From the NCBI GenBank assembly GCA_024639035.1, contig JAHEJE010000146.1:1-7386 (forward strand): 7,386 bases of DNA, read 5' to 3'. Under the pieces are notes generated by a model. It searched no databases, was not told the DNA's origin, and saw nothing but the letters and a program-made list of their open reading frames with translations. Position numbers and translations under genes: made by a program. Shown in pieces: positions 1-5,392 of this stretch; positions within the stretch are counted from its first letter, which is position 1; the number at the start of each line of letters is the position of its first letter. The DNA is from Alphaproteobacteria bacterium (GTDB lineage: Bacteria > Pseudomonadota > Alphaproteobacteria > Rhizobiales > Aestuariivirgaceae).

Positions 1-85
1 TAGAACCTTGCTGAGCAACTTGCTGATAATCAGACATCCTCGGTTGGTCTATCGCGGGCACCGCCGTCACCAATTACGCTCAGGC

Positions 86-107
86 AAAAACCGGCCCTGG
101 CACCGGT
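86..107 (-). terminator. Possible intrinsic terminator of the DUF2853 gene
   Basis: Read on the minus strand, ACCGG, an 8-nt loop, CCGGT and then a T-run form a short hairpin that starts at the stop codon. A longer alternative pairs GGCACCG (99-105) with CGGTGCC (124-130) and AAAACC (87-92) with GGTTTT (131-136), with a 6-nt bulge. The short stem is only 5 bp, so this is tentative. Confidence 0.4.
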
Positions 108-418
108 CAGGCGAGCTTTGACACGGTGCCGGTTTTCTCCGCCACCAGGTAATAGAATGTCACCCGGTGCTTGTTGTGCTCACCGGCCATTTGCGCGCAG
201 ACATCCTGGATTGCCTTGTCGGCGACGGCCTTCTCCAGTCCGAGTTTCTTCTTACAGAAGTTGTCGCGGACCCTGGCCAGTTCCTTCGGGTCGGAACACG
301 ACACCAGCGACGAGTCGCGGTTGCGCAGGGCAATCCCGAGATACTTCACGATCGCATCGACGCTCTCCGGCGCCGCATCGGGAACATACGCACGCACACC
401 TTCCAGATATTCACTCAT
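107..418 (-). CDS. DUF2853 family protein
   Basis: Predicted 103-residue, probably cytoplasmic protein of unknown function. Residues 35-61 carry the block I associate with DUF2853: an Asp-Ser-Ser-Leu-Val-Ser stretch, then SDPKELARVRDNF and KKLGL. A C-terminal part rich in basic and aromatic residues (HRVTFYYLV, 84-92) follows. The length fits the small size of this family. No signal peptide or membrane segment is visible. I chose the ATG at 418 because GGAGGG (430-425) lies 6 nt upstream. The reading frame stays open to an ATG at 484, but that extension runs into the terminal repeat of the MITE-like element and has no comparable ribosome binding site. The element begins only 53 bp upstream of the start, so it may have displaced or altered the native promoter. 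Family assignment is from recognised motifs; no biochemical role can be given. Confidence 0.85.
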   Translation of the reverse strand: MSEYLEGVRAYVPDAAPESVDAIVKYLGIALRNRDSSLVSCSDPKELARVRDNFCKKKLGLEKAVADKAIQDVCAQMAGEHNKHRVTFYYLVAEKTGTVSKLA

Positions 419-471
419 GCCAATCCCTCCATTCCGGGCAAAACGCACCGAATGCACCTTGACGGCTTTAG

Positions 472-626
472 GGTCAGGACCCATTAATTAACACCATTCT
501 GCGCAGCGGATTTGTCCGCTGAGCAGGCAGACAGGTGCCGGAAACCTGCCCGGTTTTCAAGCCTGTCTAACGCACTCAGCGGGCAAATCCGCCACGCAGA
601 ATGGCGTTAACTAATGAGTCCTGACC
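472..626. mobile_element. MITE-like element with 52-bp terminal inverted repeats (IS5-like ends)
   Basis: The two ends, 472-523 and 575-626, are inverted copies that match at 46 of 52 positions. Both outer ends read GGTCAGGAC inwards. The element is flanked on both sides by TTAG (468-471 and 627-630), which I read as a 4-bp target site duplication. TTAG fits the YTAR-type target and GG-ended repeats known for part of the IS5 family, so a non-autonomous IS5-derived element is the best explanation. A weaker second pairing (AGACAGG 529-535 with CCTGTCT 562-568) extends the symmetry inwards, so nearly the whole unit can fold into one hairpin. It encodes no transposase and no convincing ORF. It lies between two divergent genes and supplies spurious upstream ATGs to both. 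A structured regulatory repeat without mobility is the alternative. Confidence 0.8.
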
Positions 627-669
627 TTAGTCTAGCAGATCACGAAATCTGCACAACGCAATCGCCAAT

Positions 670-686
670 TTGTCAACCGGTTGTCA
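670..686. promoter_or_regulatory. TTGTCA direct repeat around a 10-bp palindrome, possible regulatory site
   Basis: TTGTCA occurs at 670-675 and 681-686, 11 bp apart, about one helical turn. The interval contains the perfect palindrome CAACCGGTTG (674-683). The site lies about 100 bp upstream of the cupredoxin-like gene. It could be an operator or a -35 region, but no convincing -10 box follows at standard spacing. Confidence 0.25.
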
Positions 687-781
687 TTTCACAACAGCGC
701 TGCATTCGTGCATTGGGTATCTCAAACGCCATCAAAGATTGGCGGCCCCGGAATTGTTACTCATCAAAGATGGAGATGAAG

Positions 782-1246
782 ATGCATAAGCTTGCCCTCA
801 GCCTGGCGTTTGGCGCACTGGCCACGGTCGCGCTCACCGCACCGCACGCCAACGCCGAAACCGACAACATTGTCACCCTCACCCAGACACCATGCCAATT
901 CGTTGAATCAGAGGGCACGGATCATGCCTATACGTCGAATTCAGCCGCCGACTGCAAGACCATCAATGCCACTTCAGCAACGCAGCGTGTGGCTGCGTCC
1001 AAGGTCATCAAGCTGAAGCCCGGCGAATATACCTTTCGCGTGACCAACAAGAACGTCCCCTATGGCCTCGGCTTCTGGCTTCGCGGCCAGGGGGTTGTCG
1101 GTCGCGCCACATTGCCGAGCGTGTCCGGCGGCGGCCTGACGACCGGCGCGACCAAGGACTACAAGATCACCCTGAAGCCCGGTAAGTACTACTATTCCTG
1201 CCCGCTGAACCCGACACCGGACTACGAGCTCATCGTCGAAGGCTGA
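782..1246 (+). CDS. Exported cupredoxin-like protein lacking canonical His copper ligands
   Basis: Predicted 154-residue periplasmic protein. Residues 1-25 form a signal peptide (MHKLALSLAFGALATVALTA, then PHANA with cleavage after ANA). The mature part has the feel of a plastocyanin/azurin-type beta sandwich: LKPGEYTFRVTNKNVPYGLGF (77-97) matches the strand and loop that normally carry the first copper His, and LKPGKYYYSCPLNPTPDY (131-148) matches the C-terminal Cys loop. The first His position is Tyr94, and the Cys140 loop has Asn143 rather than His. The mature chain has one His only (His48). Cys38 and Cys58 may form a disulfide. I chose the ATG at 782 because GGAG (772-775) lies 6 nt upstream; ATGs at 770 and 776 are alternatives with poor spacing. 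The fold assignment is inference from motif pattern; copper binding is doubtful and the function is unknown. Confidence 0.7.
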   Translation: MHKLALSLAFGALATVALTAPHANAETDNIVTLTQTPCQFVESEGTDHAYTSNSAADCKTINATSATQRVAASKVIKLKPGEYTFRVTNKNVPYGLGFWLRGQGVVGRATLPSVSGGGLTTGATKDYKITLKPGKYYYSCPLNPTPDYELIVEG

Positions 1247-1259
1247 CTTGAACCCACCG

Positions 1260-1292
1260 CCTCACCGGGATGATGCCTCCAGCCCGGTGAGG
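1260..1292. terminator. Hairpin between convergent genes, possible shared terminator
   Basis: CCTCACCGGG (1260-1269) and CCCGGTGAGG (1283-1292) form a perfect 10-bp stem with a 13-nt loop. It lies 13 bp after the cupredoxin-like stop and contains the stop codon of the tetR-type gene on the other strand. No T-run follows on either strand, so intrinsic termination is unproven. Confidence 0.35.
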
Positions 1293-1855
1293 TGGCAGGC
1301 AATGGCGTGGCGCACGACCTCCTGCACGTCGTCGATCTTGAGCACCTGCAGGCGCCCGGTGAAGGCCATTTGCATCAGGCCATGCACGCTCGCCCACAAC
1401 ACGCGGGCCGATTTAGCCCGCACCTCCGGGTCCGGCGCCACCGGTTCCAGCGCCCGCTCCAGGAAACCGAACAATCGGTCGATCCTGACCTGGTTTGGCA
1501 TCGCACTCTCGTCCAGTCTGCCCTCGAACAACATGCTCCACAGGTTGCGATTGTCCTGGACATAATTCATGTAGCGCACGGCAAACTCTTCCAGCACATC
1601 GCCCACGCTGCCGCCGGTGATATCGATTTCCGCTATCACCGCCTGCAACCGCGCCAGCGTCCGGGCATTCACCTTTTCCGCCAGCACATCCATGCTGGTA
1701 TGGACGTTGTAGACCGTGCCGACGGAAATATTCAGCGCCTTGGCCAGCCCGCGCGCCGTCAGCGCCCCGGCGCCATGCTTGCCGATGACCGCCTCGGCTT
1801 GCGCGATCAGCGCTGCCCCCAGTTCGTCGCGGTTCTCGATCGACCGCCTCGCCAT
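1262..1855 (-). CDS. TetR-family transcriptional regulator with WHG-type C-terminal domain
   Basis: Predicted 197-residue one-component repressor. The N-terminal DNA-binding domain spans about residues 8-57; its helix-turn-helix reads TARGLAKALNISVGTVYNV (33-51), very close to the TetR consensus. The C-terminal ligand and dimer domain carries W154-A-S-V-H158-G159, the motif that names the WHG (TetR_C_33) domain. The start at 1855 is fixed by AGGAGG (1868-1863) with a 7-nt spacer; an in-frame ATG at 1948 would add 31 residues before the domain and has no support. The gene diverges from the VIT-VWA/rhombosortase operon, whose promoter is filled with three like palindromes, so it is the obvious candidate to bind them (inference). 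No such palindrome lies close to its own start. The ligand cannot be predicted. It converges with the cupredoxin-like gene, sharing a hairpin over the stop codon. Confidence 0.92.
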   Translation of the reverse strand: MARRSIENRDELGAALIAQAEAVIGKHGAGALTARGLAKALNISVGTVYNVHTSMDVLAEKVNARTLARLQAVIAEIDITGGSVGDVLEEFAVRYMNYVQDNRNLWSMLFEGRLDESAMPNQVRIDRLFGFLERALEPVAPDPEVRAKSARVLWASVHGLMQMAFTGRLQVLKIDDVQEVVRHAIACHLTGLEASSR

Positions 1856-2077
1856 CTCCCGCCCTCCTCGGCTCCGGAACCACGCTTTATTTGCGTGCAC
1901 CTTAACATGATTCACCGGACCACAGCGCCGCAACGTCCGCCGAAACAATCAGCCAGCACCGGCAGGTTCTGACGTCAAAACCACCCAACCCGCCGACTCA
2001 GTCCGGGCTGAACGGCGACAACGACCACCCTTTTGCCAGCCACCCGTTCGCTAGATCACTTTTGGCGAAAAAGATAT
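1856..2077. other. Intergenic stretch upstream of the tetR-type gene
   Basis: No gene is supported here. It must contain the minus-strand promoter of the regulator, but I see no clear -35/-10 pair. A small inverted repeat, CACGC (1881-1885) and GCGTG (1893-1897) around a 7-nt A/T loop, lies just upstream of the ribosome binding site. The palindrome TGACGTCA is at 1971-1978. Neither resembles the TGAAC-N3-GTTCA sites further right. Confidence 0.5.
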
Positions 2078-2090
2078 TGAACTGTGTTCA
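2078..2090. promoter_or_regulatory. Operator-like palindrome 1 (TGAAC-N3-GTTCA)
   Basis: TGAAC, TGT, GTTCA is a perfect 5+3+5 inverted repeat. It lies upstream of the -35 box of the VIT-VWA operon promoter and shares the following TTTCT with palindrome 2. Likely binding site for the divergently encoded TetR-family protein (inference). Confidence 0.7.
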
Positions 2091-2108
2091 TTTCTGCTGT
2101 ATAGCATG

Positions 2109-2137
2109 TTGATATGAACGTTGTTCATTTCTATATT
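2109..2137 (+). promoter_or_regulatory. Sigma70-type promoter of the VIT-VWA/rhombosortase operon
   Basis: TTGATA (2109-2114) and TATATT (2132-2137) are separated by exactly 17 bp. Initiation is expected near 2143-2145, giving a leader of about 35 nt. The second palindrome fills the spacer and the third covers the start point, so a bound repressor would block RNA polymerase. Confidence 0.75.
2115..2127. promoter_or_regulatory. Operator-like palindrome 2 (TGAAC-N3-GTTCA)
   Basis: TGAAC, GTT, GTTCA is a perfect inverted repeat, extended by one more A/T pair on each side. It sits between the -35 and -10 boxes, the classic position for a TetR-type operator. Confidence 0.75.
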
Positions 2138-2144
2138 CAAGAAT

Positions 2145-2157
2145 TGAACGCTGTTCG
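2145..2157. promoter_or_regulatory. Operator-like palindrome 3 (TGAAC-N3-GTTCG)
   Basis: TGAAC, GCT, GTTCG differs from the other two only in its last base. It lies at the predicted transcription start, 22 bp before the start codon. Centre-to-centre distances between the three sites are 37 and 30 bp. Confidence 0.65.
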
Positions 2158-2179
2158 TTATAACCAAGGAGATTGACCC

Positions 2180-4330
2180 ATGACCCGTAAACGCATCCAA
2201 TCGACCCTGATCGCCGGTGCCAGCGCCCTGGCCATTGCCGTGGCTGTTCCGGCCGCCACCGCCAGCGCCGCCGGCCTGATGACCCCGGCCGGATCCACTC
2301 TGCCGCAACTCGATTTGCGCGATCACACGGTCAAGGTTGTCATCGAGGACGGCTATGCCATCACCACCATCGAGCAGCTATTCGCCAATCCGAACGGCAC
2401 CGACCTGGAAGCGGTCTACTCGTTCCCGGTGCCGCAAAAGGCCGCTGTGTCCGAGTTCACCTACTGGATCGACGGCAAGCCGGTAACCGGCGAAATCGTC
2501 GAAAAGCAGCGTGCTCGCAAGATCTACACTGAGGAAAAGCAGGCCGGACGCGAAGTCGCCATGACCGAGCAGGACGACCACAAGTCTTTCGACATCAAGG
2601 TCTGGCCCGTTAAGGCCAATGCCGACGTTCGTGTGCGCTTGTCCTACATCCAGCCAGCCAAGCTTGACACCGGCATCGGCCGCTTCGTCTATCCCCTCGA
2701 AGAAGGCACCGTCGATGAACAAAAGCTGTCGTTCTGGACCGCCAATGAAACGGTGACCGGCAAGTTCAGCTTCGATCTCGATCTGAAGGTGGACTATCCC
2801 GTAGAAGCCCTGCGTCTTCCGGCCCATCCGACAGCGGCCATTAGCCAGAACCCGGACGGCACATGGCATGTCCACATGGACAATAGCGCACCAGCCGCCC
2901 TGCCTGCTCAGGGCACTAGCGACCCGGCCGCTCCGGCCCAACCGGCTACCGGTCAGGCTCTCGACGATGAGGAAGGCGCAACCGCCCAAGCGGTCACCAC
3001 CGCCACCCGCCTCGACACCGACGTCGCCGTCTACTGGCGCCAGGCGGCAAATCAACCGGCTCGCGTCGATGCGGTAACCTACAAAAAAGATGCAGCCGCG
3101 CGTGGCACCTTCGCCCTCACCTTGACGCCCGGCATGGACCTCCAGCCGATCACCGAAGGCCGCGATTGGGTGTTCGTGCTCGACCAGTCGGGTTCGATGC
3201 GCTCCAAGATCGCAACGCTGGCCGAAGGCGTGACCCGCGCGCTCGGCAAGCTGCGCCCTGATGACCGCTTCCGCATCATCACCTTCAACAACAATGCCTA
3301 TGAAGTCACCACCGGCTTTGTACCGGTGAACGCCGAAACCATCCGGCGCTTTGCCGCCGCCGTGCAGCAAATCCAGGCCACCGGCGGCACCAATCTCTAT
3401 GCCGGCCTGTCGATGGGCATGAACGCCCTTGATGCCGACCGCACTGGTGCCATCGTGCTGGTCACCGACGGCGTGGCCAATGTCGGCACCACGGAGAACC
3501 GCAAGTTCTTCGACCTGGCCAGACAGAAGGATATCCGCCTGTTCACCGCCATCATGGGCAATTCGGCCAACCGGCCGCTGCTCGAGCCGCTCACCCGGCT
3601 GTCGAACGGCACCGCCGTTTCGGTGTCAAACTCCGATGATGTCGTCGGCGTGCTGCTCAACGCCACCACCAAGGTCACCCATGAGGCCCTGCACGGCCTC
3701 AAGGTCGAAGTGAAGTCGGTCGGCGGCAACCTGCGCATCGCCGATATCGCCCGCGACGACATCAAGACGCTCTACAACGGCGAGCAACTGGTGCTGTTCG
3801 GCCACTACTGGAACGCCGGTGCGGCGCAAGTCACCCTGGCGGGCAAGATCTCCGGCAAGCCGGTCAACTACACCACCACATTCGACTTCCCTGACACCGC
3901 AACACGCAACCCGGAGGTCGAGCGCCTGTGGGCCTATCAGTCGATCGAGACCGAACTTTACAAGATGCAACTGCTCGGCGAAGACGCCGATGCCAAGCAG
4001 TCTGTCATCGACACCTCGAAGGAATTCGGCATCGTCTCGCCGTTTACTTCGATGATCACGGTGCGCGAGGAGCGTTTCGCCGAACTGGGCATCGACCGCA
4101 CCAACAAGCAACGGCTCGCTGTCGAGCAGACCGCCCGGCAACAGCGCGCCAGCCAGCCGGTAAAGACCACCCGCGTCGATACCGCCAAGCCGATGTTCTC
4201 GGGCAAGACCCAGCCGAGCTACTCCGGTTCGCGCTCGGGCGGCGGTGGCAGCGGCAACCTTGGCGTCCTCGGTGCCATCCTGGCCTCCATCGCAGCCTTC
4301 TTCGGCTTCAAAACCCGCCGCTCGGCCTGA
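2180..4330 (+). CDS. Exported VIT and VWA domain protein with GlyGly-CTERM-like C-terminal tail
   Basis: Predicted 716-residue protein. Residues 1-30 form a signal peptide. A VIT (inter-alpha-trypsin-type) domain covers about 35-170, with the typical RARKIYTEEKQAGR segment (111-124). An Ala/Pro-rich linker (about 237-275) leads to a VWA domain (about 328-495) with a complete metal-ion-dependent adhesion site: Asp335, Ser337 and Ser339 (DQSGS), Thr404 and Asp430 (VTDG). A beta-rich region follows. The tail has a Ser/Gly-rich stretch (680-692), a hydrophobic segment (about 693-710) and a basic end (KTRR), as in GlyGly-CTERM sorting signals. The start is supported by AAGGAG (2166-2171) with an 8-nt spacer. 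The next gene, 25 bp downstream, is a rhombosortase, the protease class that processes such tails, so the two probably form an enzyme-substrate pair. Adhesion or protein binding is the likely role; the partner is unknown. LPXTG-type sorting is absent. Confidence 0.9.
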   Translation: MTRKRIQSTLIAGASALAIAVAVPAATASAAGLMTPAGSTLPQLDLRDHTVKVVIEDGYAITTIEQLFANPNGTDLEAVYSFPVPQKAAVSEFTYWIDGKPVTGEIVEKQRARKIYTEEKQAGREVAMTEQDDHKSFDIKVWPVKANADVRVRLSYIQPAKLDTGIGRFVYPLEEGTVDEQKLSFWTANETVTGKFSFDLDLKVDYPVEALRLPAHPTAAISQNPDGTWHVHMDNSAPAALPAQGTSDPAAPAQPATGQALDDEEGATAQAVTTATRLDTDVAVYWRQAANQPARVDAVTYKKDAAARGTFALTLTPGMDLQPITEGRDWVFVLDQSGSMRSKIATLAEGVTRALGKLRPDDRFRIITFNNNAYEVTTGFVPVNAETIRRFAAAVQQIQATGGTNLYAGLSMGMNALDADRTGAIVLVTDGVANVGTTENRKFFDLARQKDIRLFTAIMGNSANRPLLEPLTRLSNGTAVSVSNSDDVVGVLLNATTKVTHEALHGLKVEVKSVGGNLRIADIARDDIKTLYNGEQLVLFGHYWNAGAAQVTLAGKISGKPVNYTTTFDFPDTATRNPEVERLWAYQSIETELYKMQLLGEDADAKQSVIDTSKEFGIVSPFTSMITVREERFAELGIDRTNKQRLAVEQTARQQRASQPVKTTRVDTAKPMFSGKTQPSYSGSRSGGGGSGNLGVLGAILASIAAFFGFKTRRSA

Positions 4331-4355
4331 ACCCGGAAAAAAGGAGGATTGAACG

Positions 4356-4994
4356 ATGAAGACCCACCGCAAGTCCCTGGCCCACGGCATGCAAATGCCG
4401 TGGGTCACCCTGACCCTCGCCGCAGTCATGCTCATCGCCCACATTATTCCCGGCGCCTTCGAGCATCTGGCCTATGACCGCACCGCCATACAGGCCAGCG
4501 AAAGCTGGCGCCTCATCACCGGTCACCTGGTTCATCTCGATTGGAGCCATCTTGCCGCCAACGCCGCCGCCCTTCTCGGCCTCGGTTGGCTGATCGAATC
4601 GAGTCCCGACAATGGCCGCAGCACCTTGTTGCAGCTTCTTGCTCTTGGCACTGGCGTCATCAGCGTGATGCTGGTGTCGCTGAGCACCACCACCCTGCTC
4701 TACGCCGGCCTGTCCGGCGTATTGAACGCACTGTTCGCCTATGTCTGCCTGGAACTTTTCACCCGAACCCGCCACAAGGTCTGGCTCGTCCTGATCGCCG
4801 GCGCCGGCGCAAAGATCGCCTGGGAGGCCGCCTTCGGCCCTCTGATCAGCGCAAATCTCGCCTGGCCATCACACGGCCTGGCCCATTTGACAGGCCTTAC
4901 CACGGGCATCGCCTTCGCCGTCACCCGCGCCATCCGCGGTGCCAGACAGTCGTGGTATTTCCCCTGGAGCTACTGCCCTTTAACTCCGGCATGA
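4356..4994 (+). CDS. rrtA: Rhombosortase, rhomboid-family intramembrane serine protease
   Basis: Predicted 212-residue multi-pass membrane protease. Motifs in order: a first membrane segment (about 16-32), WRLITGHLVHLDWSHLAANA (51-70) with the rhomboid His-x-x-x-Asn unit (His65, Asn69), the catalytic-serine loop AGLSGVLNAL (117-126) with Ser120, and the catalytic His in AHLTG (His177). WRLITGHLVHLDWSH is characteristic of the rhombosortase branch. This class is known to process GlyGly-CTERM proteins, and the upstream gene encodes just such a protein. The start is fixed by AAGGAGG (4341-4347) with an 8-nt spacer, and the 25-bp gap implies cotranscription. The C-terminus ends in an unusual polar, aromatic tail (QSWYFPWSYCPLTPA) after the last membrane helix. 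The last codons overlap the likely -35 region of the tmRNA promoter. No separate terminator is visible, so read-through into the tmRNA is possible. Confidence 0.9.
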   Translation: MKTHRKSLAHGMQMPWVTLTLAAVMLIAHIIPGAFEHLAYDRTAIQASESWRLITGHLVHLDWSHLAANAAALLGLGWLIESSPDNGRSTLLQLLALGTGVISVMLVSLSTTTLLYAGLSGVLNALFAYVCLELFTRTRHKVWLVLIAGAGAKIAWEAAFGPLISANLAWPSHGLAHLTGLTTGIAFAVTRAIRGARQSWYFPWSYCPLTPA

Positions 4995-5007
4995 AATCCA
5001 CTATATT
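4979..5007 (+). promoter_or_regulatory. Probable tmRNA promoter, partly inside the rhombosortase gene
   Basis: TATATT (5002-5007) is a strong -10 box. TTTAAC (4979-4984), 17 bp upstream, is a moderate -35 box inside the last codons of the rhombosortase gene. Initiation would fall near 5013-5014, where the first tmRNA helix begins. Confidence 0.55.
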
Positions 5008-5013
5008 AGCCAT

Positions 5014-5363
5014 GCCGGTCTTCGGACCGGCTATGGCGATAAATGACGGTCGTAATAAACCTATCGGACCCGGGGGCAGTACCCGGCACCTCCACCAAAT
5101 GCCGTCTCCAGATTGAGACAACTCAGGCAAGGTGGCTCCTCCAGACGGTATCTGCTGGGGGTGAACTAGGATCGACGAGGGCGTAAAGGGCAGGTTTTCG
5201 CTCGGCATGGTTCCGCCGATATCGGGCCGACTCAATAGTTGCAAACGACAACTATGCGGAAGCACGTCTGGCTGCGTAACGCAGTCCGATCGCTTCAAAT
5301 TAAGTCCTAGTCCGTCGCAGGGCTAGGCGGGGTTCGAGGGCACCTGGCAACAGAAGCCCTCAC
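5014..5363 (+). ncRNA. ssrA: Circularly permuted two-piece tmRNA (ssrA, alphaproteobacterial type)
   Basis: Rescues stalled ribosomes and adds a degradation tag. The acceptor piece comes first (about 5014-5097): a hairpin with a TTCG loop (5014-5031), a T-stem CCGGG/CCCGG (5070-5074 and 5082-5086) around the 7-nt loop GGCAGTA, then CACCTCC, A and an encoded CCA (5087-5097). The coding piece starts at GGGGGTG (5157-5163), which pairs with CACCTCC and gives the G3-U pair that alanyl-tRNA synthetase needs. The 59-nt spacer between them (5098-5156) is closed by an 8-bp stem (5100-5107 with 5143-5150) and should be removed during maturation. The tag frame runs from GCA at 5241 to TAA at 5277-5279 and reads ANDNYAEARLAA. 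AAACCT (5057-5062) can pair with AGGTTT (5192-5197), probably part of helix P2. Downstream stems are CCTAG/CTAGG (5306-5327) and GAGGGC/GCCCTC (5336-5361). Exact ends are estimates. Confidence 0.95.
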
Positions 5364-5371
5364 TTTCTTTT
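5336..5371 (+). terminator. Terminal hairpin and T-run of the tmRNA gene
   Basis: GAGGGC (5336-5341) and GCCCTC (5356-5361) enclose a 14-nt loop and are followed by TTTCTTTT (5364-5371). The helix is probably also part of the tmRNA coding piece; the T-rich run suggests that it doubles as terminator. The cell wall hydrolase gene converges from the right. Confidence 0.5.
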
Positions 5372-5392
5372 CACGCCGACACGCCCTGCCGA

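Noticed and set aside
1..106. The 8-bp direct repeat CTTGCTGA (7-14, 19-26) as part of a repeat array or CRISPR
   Set aside because: There are only two copies and no regular spacer pattern; the window edge prevents further judgement.
419..484. N-terminal extension of the DUF2853 protein to the ATG at 484
   Set aside because: The extension is encoded partly by the end of the MITE-like element, while the ATG at 418 has a strong ribosome binding site.
614..781. N-terminal extension of the cupredoxin-like protein to the ATG at 614
   Set aside because: It starts in the right terminal repeat of the element and would place 56 residues before a normal signal peptide.
1292..1972. A 226-codon open frame on the plus strand across the whole tetR-type gene
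   Set aside because: It is antisense to a clear TetR protein with a perfect ribosome binding site, its His/Arg/Gln-rich product shows no domain, and high GC makes such shadow frames common.
2378..3370. A 330-codon open frame on the minus strand inside the VIT-VWA gene
   Set aside because: Both VIT and VWA motifs are read on the plus strand; the antisense product has no recognisable domain or ribosome binding site.
3626..4444. A 272-codon minus-strand frame across the VIT-VWA/rhombosortase junction
   Set aside because: It overlaps two well supported genes and the intergenic ribosome binding site; composition is that of a GC-driven shadow.
5009..5037. Rhombosortase operon terminator at the TTCG-loop hairpin
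   Set aside because: The stem is strong (GCCAT-GCCGGTC with GACCGGC-T-ATGGC) but no T-run follows, and it coincides with the expected first helix of the tmRNA acceptor piece.
4921..5298. A 125-codon minus-strand frame across the tmRNA region
   Set aside because: The region is fully explained by the tmRNA with its tag frame, T-arm, CCA end and acceptor pairing.
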